A stretch of 64,000 nt of DNA from Saccoglossus kowalevskii (Eukaryota > Hemichordata > Enteropneusta > Harrimaniidae): positions 1 through 64,000 of the forward strand of contig NW_003124545.1 of NCBI RefSeq assembly GCF_000003605.2, read 5' to 3'. A program made the translations under genes and the position numbers. Below, piece after piece: positions 50,101-62,110 of this stretch (position 1 is the first letter of the stretch; each line of letters begins with the position of its first letter). The notes under the pieces were generated by a model. The model worked only from the letters and a program-made list of their open reading frames with translations. It was not told the DNA's origin and made no database searches.

Positions 50101-52500
50101 GTGTGGATGGATTGTAACTGACCGCTGGTATCATATTGTTGGTATGGTTCTATTTGGGTAGAGTCTTCAGTATAGAGTAGATATATCAGTGTGGATGGAT
50201 TGTAACTGACAGCTGGTATCATATTGTTGGTATGGTTCTATTTGGGTAGAGTCTTCAGTATAGAGTAGATATATCAGTGTGGATGGATTGTAACTGACAG
50301 CTGGTATCATATTGTTGGTATGGTTCTATTTGGGTAGAGTCTTCAGTATAGAGTAGATATATCAGTATGGATGGATTGTAACTGACAGCTGGCATCATAC
50401 TGTTGATATGGTTCTATTTGGGAAGAGTCTTCAGTATAGAGTAGATATATCAGTATGGATGAATTGTAACTGACAGCTGGTATCATACTGTTGGTATGGT
50501 TCTATTTGGGTAGAGTCTTCAGTATAGAGTAGATATATCAGTATGGATGAATTGTAACTGACAGCTGGTATCATACTGTTGGTATGGTTCTATTTGGGTA
50601 GAGTCTTCAGTATAGAGTAGATATATCAGTATGGATGGATTGTAACTGGCAGCTGGTATTATATTGTTGGTATGGTTCTACTTGGGTAGAGTCTTTAGTA
50701 TAGAGTAGATATATCAGTGTGGATGGATTGTAACTGACAGCTGGTATCATATTGTTGGTATGGTTCTATTTGGGTAGAGTCTTCAGTATAGAGTAGATAT
50801 ATCAGTGTGGATGGATTGTAACTGACAGCTGGTATCATATTGTTGGTATGGTTCTATTTGTGTAGAGTCTTCAGTATAGAGTAGATATATCAGTGTGAAT
50901 GGATTGTAACTGACAGCTAGTATCATATTGTTGGTATGGTTCTATTTGGGTGGAGTCTTCAGTATAGAGTAGATATATCAGTGTGGATGGATTGTAACTG
51001 ACATCTGGTATCATATTGTTTGTATGGTTCTATTTGGATAGTCTTTAGTTTAGAGTAGACATATCAGTGTGGATGGATTGTAACTGACAGCTGGTATCAT
51101 ATTGTTGGTATGGTTCTATTTGGGTAGAGTCTTCAGTATAGAGTAGATATATCAGTGTGGATGGATTGGAACTGACAGCTGGTATCCTATTGTTGGTATG
51201 GTTCTATTTGGGCAGAGTCTTCAGTATAGAGTAGATATATCAGTGTAGATGGATTGTAACTGACAGCTGGTATCATATTGGTGGTATGGTTCTATTTGGG
51301 TAGAGTCTTCAGTATAGAGTAGATATATCAGTGTGGATGGATTGTAACTGACAGCTAGTATCATATTGTTGGTATGGTTCTATTTGGGTGGAGTCTTCAG
51401 TATAGAGTAGATATATCAGTGTGGATGGATTGTAACTGACAGCTGCTATCATATTGTTGGTATGGTTCTATTTGGGTAGAGTCTTCAGTATAGAGTAGAT
51501 ATATCAGTGTGGATGGATTGTAACTGACAGCTGGTATCACATTGTTGGTATGGTTCTATTTGGGTAGAGTCTTCAGTATAGAGTAGTTATATCAGTGTGG
51601 ATGGATTGTAACTGACATCTGGTATCATATTGTTGGTATGGTTCTATTTGGGTGGAGTCTTCAGTATAGAGTAGATATATCAGTGTGGATGGATTGTAAC
51701 TGACAGCTGGTATCATATTGTTGGTATGGTTCTATTTGGGTAGAATCTTCAGTATAGAGTAGATATATCAGTGTGGATGGATTGTAACTGACAGCTGGTA
51801 TCATATTGTTGGTATGGTCCTATTTGGGTATAGTCTTCCGTATAGAGTAGATATATCAGTGTGGATGGATTGTAACTGACAGCTGGTATCATATTGTTGG
51901 TGTGGTTCTATTTGGGTAGAGTCTTCAGTATAGAGTAGATATATCAGTATGGATGGATTGTAACTGGCAGCTGGTATCATAATGTTGGTATGGTTCTATT
52001 TGGGTAGAGTCTTCAGTATAGAGTAGATATATCAGTATGAATGAATTGTAACTGACATCTGGTATCATACTGTTGGTATGGTTCTATTTGGGTAGAGTCT
52101 TCAGTATAGAGTAGATATACCAGTGTAGATGGATTGTAACTGACAGCTGGTATCGTATTGGTGGTATGGTTCTATTTGGGTAGAGTCTTCAGTATAGATT
52201 AGATGTATCAGTGTGGATGGATTGTAACTGACAGCTAGTATCATATTGTTGGTATGGTTCTATTTGGGTGGAGTCTTCCGTATAGAGTAGATATATCAGT
52301 GTGGATGGATTGTAACTGACAGCTGGTATCATATTGTTGGTATGGTTCTATTTGGGTAGAGTCTTCAGTATAGAGTAGATATATCAGTGTGGATGGATTG
52401 TAACTGACAGATGGTATCATATTGTTGGTATGGTTCTATTTGGGTAGAGTCTTTAGTATAGAGTAGATATATCAGTGTGGATGGATTATAACTGACAGCT
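47150..52500 (+). repeat. Domain XI: array resembling domains VII and II
   Basis: Units alternate among gggtagag, ctagtatcat with gggtggag, and the 86-bp ggatagtctttag type as in VII. Near 51825-52190 a short piece resembles 8755-9300, with gggtatagtc, ggtgtggttc, cataatgttgg, ggcag, gatgaattg and gataccagtg. A one-base gain (gtttctattt) lies near 52522, close to the right border. No gene or unique sequence. Confidence 0.8.
49570..51155 (+). repeat. 1230-bp higher-order repeat
   Basis: tttagtttagag lies at 49818 and 51048, offset 1230 (13 x 88 + 86). Matching stretches are about 49570-49925 and 50800-51155, each with gtgaatgg, ctagtatcat, gggtggag and the 86-bp unit. They part after that point, where the first has ggattgattg and the second ggattggaac. 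Confidence 0.75.
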
Positions 52501-52999
52501 GGTGTCATATTGTTGGTATGGTTTCTATTTGTGTAGAGTCTTCAGTACGGAGTAGATATATCAGTGTAGATGGATTGTAACTGACAGCTGGTATCATATT
52601 GTTGGTATGGTTCTATTTGGGTAGAGTCTTCAGTATAGAATAGATATACCAGTGTAGATGGATTGTAACTAACAGCTGGTATCATATTGTTGGTATGGTT
52701 CTATTTGGGTAGAGTCTTTAGTATAGAGTAGATATATCAGTGTAGATAGATTGTAACTAACAGCTGGTATCATATTGTTGGTATGGTTCTATTTGAGTAG
52801 AGTCTTCAGTATAGAGTAGATATATCAGTGTGGGTGGATTGTAACCGACATCTGATATCATATTGTTGGCATGGTTCTATTTTAGTAGAGTCTTCAGTAC
52901 GGAGTAGATATATCAGTGTAGATGGATTGTAACTAACAGCTGGTATCATATTGTTGGTATGGTTCTATTTGGATAGAGTCTTCAGTATAGAGTAGATAT

Positions 53000-53703
53000 A
53001 TCAGTGTGGATGGATTGTAACTGACAGCTGATATCATATTGTTGGCATGGTTCTATTTGGGTAGAGTCTTCAGTATAGAGTAGATATATCAGTGTGGATG
53101 GATTGTAACTGACAGCTGATATCATGTTGTTGGCATGGTTCTATTTGGGTAGAGTCTTCAGTATAGAGTAGATATATCAGTGTGGATGGATTGTAACTGA
53201 CAGCTGGTATCATATTGTTGGTATGGTTCTATTTGGGTAGAGTCTTCAGTATAGAGTAGATATATCAGTGTGGATGGATTGTAACTAACAGCTGGTATCA
53301 TATTGTTGGTATGGTTCTATTTGGGTAGAGTCTTCAGTATAGAGTAGATATATCAGTGTGGATGGATTGTAACTGACAGCTGATATCATATTGTTGGCAT
53401 GGTTCTATTTGGGTAGAGTCTTCAGTATAGAGTAGATATATCAGTGTGGATGGATTCTAACTGACAGCTGATATCATATTGTTGGCATGGTTCTATTTGG
53501 GTAGAGTCTTCAGTATAGAGTAGATATATCAGTGTGGATGGATTGTAACTGACAGCTGGTATCATATTGTTGGTATGGTTCTATTTGGGTAGAGTCTTCA
53601 GTATAGAGTAGATATATCAGTGTGGATGGATTGTAACTAACAGCTGGTATCATATTGTTGGTATGGTTCTATTTGGGTAGAGTCTTCAGTATAGAGTAGA
53701 TAT
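53000..53703 (+). repeat. 352-bp four-unit tandem repeat, third type
   Basis: Two successive copies, 53000-53351 and 53352-53703. Each has two ctgatatcat/ggcatgg units, one canonical unit and one aactaacag unit (aactaac at 53283 and 53635, 352 bp apart). A single catgttg change in the first copy and ggattctaac in the second tell them apart. The unit composition differs from the 352-bp repeats at 17930 and 33500, so the equal length is independent. Confidence 0.85.
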
Positions 53704-54479
53704 ATCAGTGTAGATGGATCGTAACTAACAGCTGCTATCATATTGTTTATATGGTTCTATTTGGGTAGAGTCTCCAGTATAGAGTAGATATATCAGTGTA
53801 GATGGATCGTAACTGACAGCTGCTATCATATTGTTTGTAAGGTTCTATTTGGGTAGAGTCTTCAGTAAAGAGTAGATATATCAGTGTGGATGGATTGTAA
53901 CTGACAGCTGGTATCATATTGTTTGTATGGTTCTATTTGGGTAGAGTCTTCAGTATAGAGTAGATATATCAGTGTGGATGGATTGTAACTGACAGCTGGT
54001 ATCATATTGTTTGTATGGTTCTATTTGGGTAAAGTCTTCAGTATAGAGTAGATATATCAGTGTGGATGGCTTGTAACCGACAGTTGGTATCATATTGTTG
54101 GCATGGTTCTATTTGAGTAGAGTCTTCAGTACGGAGTAGATATATCAGTGTAGATGGATTGTAACTAACAGCTGGTATCATATTGTTGGTATGGTTCTAT
54201 TTGGATAGAGTCTTCAGTATAGAGTAGATATATCAGTGTGGATGGATTGTAACTGACAGCTGATATCATATTGTTGGCATGGTTCTATTTGGGTAGAGTC
54301 TTCAGTATAGAGTAGATATATCAGTGTGGATGGATTGTAACTGACAGCTGGTATCATATTGTTGGTATGGTTCTATTTGGGTAGAGTCTTCAGTATAGAG
54401 TAGATATATCAGTGTGGATGGATTGTAACTGACAGCTGGTATCATATTGTTGGTATGGTTCTATTTGGGTAGAGTCTTC

Positions 54480-55340
54480 AGTATAGAGTAGATATATCAG
54501 TGTGGATGGATTGTAACTGACAGCTAGTATCATATTGTTGGTATGGTTCTATTTGGGTGGAGTCTTCAGTATAGAGTAGATATATCAGTGTGGATGGATT
54601 GTAACTGACATCTGGTATCATATTGTTTGTATGGTTCTATTTGGATAGTCTTTAGTATAGAGTAGATATATCAGTGTGGATGGATTGTAACTGACAGCTG
54701 GTATCATATTGTTGGTATGGTTCTATGTGGGTAGATTCTTCAGTATAGAGTAGATATATCAGTGTGGATGGATTGAAACTGACAGCTGGTATCATATTGT
54801 TGGTATGGTTCTATTTGGGTAGAGTCTTCAGTATAGAGTAGATATATCAGTGTGGATCGATTGTAACTGACAGCTGGTATCATATTGTTGATATGGTTCT
54901 ATTTGTGTAGAGTCTTTAGTGTAGAGTAGATATATCAGTGTGGATGGATTGTAAATGACAGCTGGTATCATATTGTTGGTATGGTTCTATTTGGGTAGAG
55001 TCTTCAGTATAGAGTAGATATATCAGTGTGGATGGATTGTAACTGACAGCTGGTATCATATTGTTGGTATGGTTCTATTTGGGTAGAGTCTTCAGTATAG
55101 AGTAGATATATCAGTGTGGATGGATTGTAACAGACAGCTGGTATCATATTGTTGGTATGGTTCTATTTGGGTAGAGTCTTCAGAATAGAGTAGATATATC
55201 AGTGTGGATGGATTGTAACTGACAGCTGGTATCATATTGTTGGTATGGTTCTATTTGGGTAGAGTCTTCAGTATAGAGTAGATATATCAGTGTGGATGGA
55301 TTGTAACTGACAGCTGGTATCATATTGTTTGGTATGGTTC
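54480..55340 (+). repeat. Domain VII piece inside domain XII
   Basis: Ten or so units switch to domain VII types: ctagtatcat with gggtggag, 86-bp ggatagtctttag, ctatgtgggtagattc at 54723 (also 36102 and 38466), gattgaaac, ggatcgattg at 54856 (also 36671 and 48535), tttagtgtagag and gtaaatgac. Type III units with ctgatatcat resume just after, near 55400. The piece looks inserted or converted from a VII/XI source. Confidence 0.8.
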
Positions 55341-55909
55341 TATTTGAGTAGAGTCTTCAGTATAGAGTAGATATATCAGTGTGGATGGATTGTAACTGAC
55401 AGCTGATATCATATTGTTGGCATGGTTCTATTTGAGTAGAGTCTTCAGTATAGAGTAGATATATCAGTGTGGATGGCTTGTAACCGACAGCTGGTATCAT
55501 ATTGTTGGTATGGTTCTATTTGGGTAGAGTCTTCAGTATAGAGTAGATATATCAGTGTGGATGGCTTGTAACCGACAGTTGGTATCATATTGTTGGTATG
55601 GTTCTATTTGAGTAGAGTCTTCAGTATAGAGTAGATATATCAGTGTGGGTGGATTGTAACTAACAGCTGATATCATATTGTTCGTATGGTTCTATTTGAG
55701 TAGAGTCTTCAGTCTAGAGTAGATATATCAGTGTGGGTGGATTGTAACTAACAGCTGATATCATATTGTTGGCATGGTTCTATTTGAGTAGAGTCTTCAA
55801 TATAGAGTAGATATATCAGTGTGGATGGATTGTAACTGATAGATGGTATTATATTGTTGGTATGGTTCTATTTGGGTAGAGTCTTCAGTATAGAGTAGAT
55901 ATATCAGTG

Positions 55910-56085
55910 TGGAAGGATTGTAACTGACAGCTGCTATCATATTGTTTGTATGCTTCTATTTGGATATAGTCTTCAGTATAGCGTAGATGTATCAATGTGG
56001 ATATATTGTAACTGACAGCTGGTATCATATTGTTGGTATGGTTCTATTTGAGTAGAGTCTTCAGTATAGAGGAGATATATCAGTG
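55910..56085 (+). repeat. ggaaggattg / atcaatgtgg unit pair
   Basis: Two neighbouring units, the first with ggaaggattg, ctgctatcat, tatgcttc and ggatatagtc, the second starting atcaatgtggatatattg. The pair recurs at about 62422-62597 (atcaatg at 55991 and 62503, offset 6512 = 74 x 88). The first copy has private gcgtagatgt. The pair is a useful marker for long-range copying inside domain XII. Confidence 0.8.
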
Positions 56086-57759
56086 TGGATGGATTGTAAC
56101 TGACAGCTGATATCATATTTTTGGCATGGTTCTATTTGAGTAGAGTCTTCAGTACGGAGTAGATATATCAGTGTAGATGGATTGTAACTAACAGCTGGTA
56201 TCATATTGTTGGTATGGTTCTATTTGGATAGAGTCTTCAGTATAGAGTAGATATATCAGTGTGGATGGATTGTAACTGACAGCTGATATCATATTGTTGG
56301 CATGGTTCTATTTGGGTAGAGTCTTCAGTATAGAGTAGATATATCAGTGTGGATGGATTGTAACTGACAGCTGATATCATATTGTTGGCATGGTTCTATT
56401 TGGGTAGAGTCTTCAGTATAGAGTAGATATATCAGTGTGGATGGATTGTAACTGACAGCTGATATCATATTGTTGGCATGGTTCTATTTGAGTCGAGTCT
56501 TCAGTATAGAGTAGATATATCAGTGTGGATGGATTGTAACTGACAGCTGGTATCATATTGTTGGTATGGTTCTATTTGAGTAGAGTCTTCAGTATAGAGT
56601 AGATATATCAGTGTGGATGGATTGTAACTGACAGCTGGTATCATATTGTTGGTATGGTTCTATTTGAGTAGAGTCTTCAGTATAGAGTAGATATATCAGT
56701 GTGGATGGATTGTAACTGACAGCTGGTATCATATTGTTGGTATGGTTCTATTTGAGTAGAGTCTTCAGTATAGAGTAGATATATCAGTGTGGATGGATTG
56801 TAACTGACAGCTGGTATCATATTGTTGGTATGGTTCTATTTGGATAGAGTCTTCAGTATAGAGTAGATATATCAGTGTGGATGGATTGTAACTGACAGCT
56901 GATATCATATTGTTGGTATGGTTCTATTTGGGTAGAGTCTTCAGTATAGAGTAGATATATCAGTGTGGATGGATTGTAACTGACAGCTGATATCATATTG
57001 TTGGCATGGTTCTATTTGGGTAGAGTCTTCAGAATAGAGTAGATATATCAGTGTGGATGGATTGTAACTGACAGCTGGTATCATATTGTTGGTATGGTTC
57101 TATTTGGGTAGAGTCTTCAGTATAGAGTAGATATATCAGTGTGGATGGATTGTAACTGACAGCTGGTATCATATTGTTGGCATGGTTCTATTTGAGTAGA
57201 GTCTTCAGTATAGAGTAGATATATCAGTGTGGATGGATTGTAACTGACAGCTGATATCATATTGTTGGTATGGTTCTATTTGAGTAGAGTCTTCAGTATA
57301 GAGTAGATATATCAGTGTGGATGGATTGTATCTGACAGCTGGTATCATATTGTTGGTATGGTTCTATTTGAGTAGAGTCTTCAGTATAAAGTAGATATAT
57401 CAGTGTGGATGGATTGTATCTGACAGCTGGTATCATATTGTTGGTATGGTTCTATTTGGGTAGAGTCTTCAGTACGGAGTAGATATATCAGTGTAGATGG
57501 ATTGTAACTGACAGCTGGTATCATATTGTTGGTATGGTTCTATTTGGGTAGAGTCTTCAGTATAGAATAGATATACCAGTGTAGATGGATTGTAACTAAC
57601 AGCTGGTATCATATTGTTCGTATGGTTCTATTTGAGTAGAGTCTTCAGTATAGAGTAGATATATCAGTGTGGGTGGATTGTAACTAACAGCTGATATCAT
57701 ATTGTTGGCATGGTTCTATTTGAGTAGAGTCTTCAGTATAGAGTAGATATATCAGTGTG

Positions 57760-60700
57760 GATGGATTGTAACCGACAGTTGGTATCATATTGTTGGCATG
57801 GTTCTATTTGAGTAGAGTCTTCAGTACGGAGTAGATATATCAGTGTAGATGGATTGTAACTAACAGCTGATATCATATTGTTGGTATGGTTCTATTTGGA
57901 TAGAGTCTTCAGTATAGAGTAGATATATCAGTGTGGATGGATTGTAACTGACAGCTGATATCATATTGTTGGCATGGTTCTATTTGGGTAGAGTCTTCAG
58001 TATAGAGTACATATATCAGTGTGGATGGATTGTAACTGACAGCTGATATCATATTGTTGGCATGGTTCTATTTGGGTAGAGTCTTCAGTATAGAGCAGAT
58101 ATATCAGTGTGGATGGATTGTAACTGACTGCTGGTATCATATTGTTGGTATGGTTCTATTTGGGTAGAGTCTTCAGTATAGAGTAGATATATCAGTGTGG
58201 ATGGATTGTAACTAACAGCTGGTATCATGTTGTTGGTATGGTTCTATTTGGGTAGAGTCTTCAGTATAGAGTAGATATATCAGTGTAGATGGATCGTAAC
58301 TAACAGCTGCTATCATATTGTTTATATGGTTCTATTTGGGTAGAGTCTCCAGTATAGAGTAGATATATCAGTGTAGATGGATCGTAACTGACAGCTGCTA
58401 TCATATTGTTTGTAAGGTTCTATTTGGGTAGAGTCATCAGTAAAGAGTAGATATATCAGTGTGGATGGATTGTAACTGACAGCTGGTATCATATTGTTTG
58501 TATGGTTCTATTTGGGTAGAGTCTTCAGTATAGAGTAGATATATCAGTGTGGATGGATTGTAACTGACAGCTGGTATCATATTGTTTGTATGGTTCTTTT
58601 GGGTAAAGTCTTCAGTATAGAGTAGATATATCAGTGTGGATGGCTTGTAACCGACAGTCGGTATCATATTGTTGGTATGGTTCTATTTGAGTAGAGTCTT
58701 CAGTATAGAGTAGATATATCAGTGTGGGTGGATTGTAACTAACAGCTGATATCATATTGTTCGCATGGTTCTATTTGAGTGGAGTCTTCAGTATAGAGTA
58801 GATATATCAGTGTGGGTGGATTGTAACTAACAGCTGATATCATATTGTTGACATGGTTCTATTTGAGTAGAGTCTTCAGTATAGAGTAGATATATCAGTG
58901 TGGGTGGATTGTAACTAACAGCTGATATCATATTGTTGGCATGGTTCTATTTGAGTAGAGTCTTCAGTATAGAGTAGATATATCAGTGTGGATGGATTGT
59001 AACTGATAGATGGTATTATATTGTTGGTATGGTTCTATTTGGGTAGAGTCTTCAGTACGGAGTAGATATATCAGTGTAGATGGATTGTAACTGACAGCTG
59101 GTAGCATATTGTTGGTATGGTTCTATTTGGGTAGAGTCTTCAGTGTAGAGTAGATATATCAGTGTGGATGGATTGTAACTGACAGCTGCTATCATATTGT
59201 TTGTATGGTTCTATTTGAGTAGAGTCTTCAGTATAGAGTAGATATATCAGTGTGGGTGGATTGTAACTGACAGCTGATATCATTTTGTTGGCATGGTTCT
59301 ATTTGGGTAGAGTCTTCAGTATAGAGTAGATATATCAGTGTGGATGGATTGTAACTGACAGCTGATATCATATTGTTGGTATGGTTCTATTTGAGTAGAG
59401 TCTTCAGTATAGAGTAGATATATCAGTGTGGATGGATTGTATCTGACAGCTGGTATCATATTGTTGGTATGGTTCTATTTGAGTAGAGTCTTCAGTATAA
59501 AGTAGATATATCAGTGTGGATGGATCGTAACTAACAGCTGCTATCATATTGTTGGTATGGTTCTATTTGGGTAGAGTCTTTAGTATAGAGTAAATATATC
59601 AGTGTATATAGATTGTAACTAACCAGCTGGTATCATATTGTTTTGTATGGTTCTATTTGAGTAAAGTCTTCAGTATAGAGTAGATATATCAGTGTGGATG
59701 GCTTGTAACCGACAGTTGGTATCATATTGTTGGCATGGTTCTATTTGAGTAGAGTCTTCAGTACGGAGTAGATATATCAGTGTAGATGGATTGTAACTAA
59801 CAGCTGATATCATATTGTTGGTATGGTTCTATTTGGATAGAGTCTTCAGTATAGAGTAGATATATCAGTGTGGATGGATTGTAACTGACAGCTGATATCA
59901 TATTGTTGGCATGGTTCTATTTGGGTAGAGTCTTCAGTATAGAGTAGATATATCAGTGTGGATGGATTGTAACTGACAGCTGATATCATATTGTTGGCAT
60001 GGTTCTATTTGGGTAGAGTCTTCAGTATAGAGCAGATATATCAGTGTGGATGGATTGTAACTGACTTCTGGTATCATATTGTTGGTATGGTTCTATTTGG
60101 GTAGAGTCTTCAGTATAGAGTAGATATATCAGTGTGGATGGATTGTAACTGACAGCTGATATCATATTGTTGGCATGGTTATATTTGGGTAGAGTCTTCA
60201 GAATAGAGTAGGTATATCAGTGTGGATGGCTTGTAACTGACAGTTGGTATCATATTGTTGGTATAGTTCTATTTGAGTAGAGTCTTCAGTATAGAGTAGA
60301 TATATCAGTGTGGGTGGATGGTAACTGACAGCTGGTATCATATTGTTGGCATGGTTCTATTTGAGTCGAGTCTTCAGTATAGAGTAGATATATCTGTGTG
60401 GGTGGATTGTAACTGACAGCTGATATCATATTGTTGGTATGGTTCTATTTGAGTAGAGTCTTCAGTATAGAGTAGATATATCAGTGTGGATGGATTGTAT
60501 CTGACAGCTGGTATCATATTGTTGGTATGGTTCTATTTGAGTAGAGTCTTCAGTATAAAGTAGATATATCAGTGTGGATGGATCGTAACTAACAGCTGCT
60601 ATCATATTGTTGGTATGGTTCTATTTGGGTAGAGTCTTTAGTATAGAGTAGATATATCAGTGTAGATAGATTGTAACTAACAGCTGGTATCATATTGTTG

Positions 60701-62110
60701 GTATGGTTCTATTTGAGTAGAGTCTTCAGTATAGAGTAGATATATCAGTGTGGGTGGATTGTAACCGACAGCTGATATCATATTGTTGGCATGGTTCTAT
60801 TTGAGTAGAGTCTTCAGTACGGAGTAGATATATCAGTGTAGATGGATTGTAACTGACAGCTGATATCATATTGTTGGCATGGTTCTATTTGGGTAGAGTC
60901 TTCAGTATAGAGTAGATATATCAGTGTGGATGGATTGTAACTGACAGCTGGTATCATATTGTTGGTATGGTTCTATTTGGGTTGAGTCTTCAGTATAGAG
61001 TAGATATATCAGTGTGGATGGATTGTAACTAACAGCTGGTATCATATTGTTGGTATGGTTCTATTTGGGTAGAGTCTTCAGTATAGAGTAGATATATCAG
61101 TGTGGATGGATTGTAACTGACAGCTGGTATCATATTGTTTGTATGGTTCTATTTGGGTAAAGTCTTCAGTATAGAGTAGATATATCAGTGTGGATGGCTT
61201 GTAACCGACAGTTGGTATCATATTGTTGGCATGGTTCTATTTGAGTAGAGTCTTCAGTACGGAGTAGATATATCAGTGTAGATGGATTGTAACTAACAGC
61301 TGATATCATATTGTTGGTATGGTTCTATTTGGATAGAGTCTTCAGTATAGAGTAGATATATCAGTGTGGATGGATTGTAACTGACAGCTGATATCATATT
61401 GTTGGCATGGTTCTATTTGGGTAGAGTCTTCAGTATAGAGTAGATATATCAGTGTGGATGGATTGTAACTGACAGCTGATATCATATTGTTGGCATGGTT
61501 CTATTTGGGTAGAGTCTTCAGTATAGAGCAGATATATCAGTGTGGATGGATTGTAACTGACTGCTGGTATCATATTGTTGGTATGGTTCTATTTGGGTAG
61601 AGTCTTCAGTATAGAGTAGATATAACAGTGTGGATGGATTGTAACTAACAGCTGGTATCATGTTGTTGGTATGGTTCTATTTGGGTAGAGTCTTCAGTAT
61701 AGAGTAGATATATCAGCGTAGATGGATCGTAACTAACAGCTGCTATCATATTGTTTATATGGTTCTATTTGGGTAGAGTCTCCAGTATAGAGTAGATATA
61801 TCAGTGTAGATGGATCGTAACTGACAGCTGCTATCATATTGTTTGTAAGGTTCTATTTGGGTAGAGTCATCAGTAAAGAGTAGATATATCAGTGTGGATG
61901 GATTGTAACTGACAGCTGGTATCATATTGTTTGTATGGTTCTATTTGGGTAGAGTCTTCAGTATAGAGTAGATATATCAGTGTGGATGGATTGTAACTGA
62001 CAGCTGGTATCATATTGTTTGTATGGTTCTTTTGGGTAAAGTCTTCAGTATAGAGTAGATATATCAGTGTGGATGGCTTGTAACCGACAGTCGGTATCAT
62101 ATTGTTGGTA
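57760..62110 (+). repeat. 3433-bp higher-order repeat in domain XII
   Basis: gtacggag lies at 57824, 59761 and 61257 (spacings 1937 and 1496, sum 3433) and again at 63984. gtttatatgg lies at 53745, 58320, 61753, 62720 and 63600 (spacings 4575, 3433, 967, 880). Over about 57760-58677 and 61193-62110 the two loci share even small faults such as gagtcatcagtaaag, ggttcttttggg and gacagtcgg. All spacings are multiples of 88 within 1 bp. Confidence 0.85.
59598..59687 (+). repeat. 90-bp unit with two one-base gains
   Basis: The unit reads gtgtatatagattg, aactaaccagctgg and attgttttgtatgg, so one base is gained at each of two places. The preceding unit ends gtaaatat. It is the most altered full unit in domain XII and has no second copy that I saw. 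The related unit near 60660 has gtgtagatagattg without the gains. Confidence 0.75.

Noticed and set aside
58437-58667. Minus-strand reading frames of 76 codons at 58437 and 61870
   Set aside because: They are copies of each other through the 3433-bp repeat and depend on a one-base loss (ggttcttttggg). There is no start context, domain or flanking gene structure.
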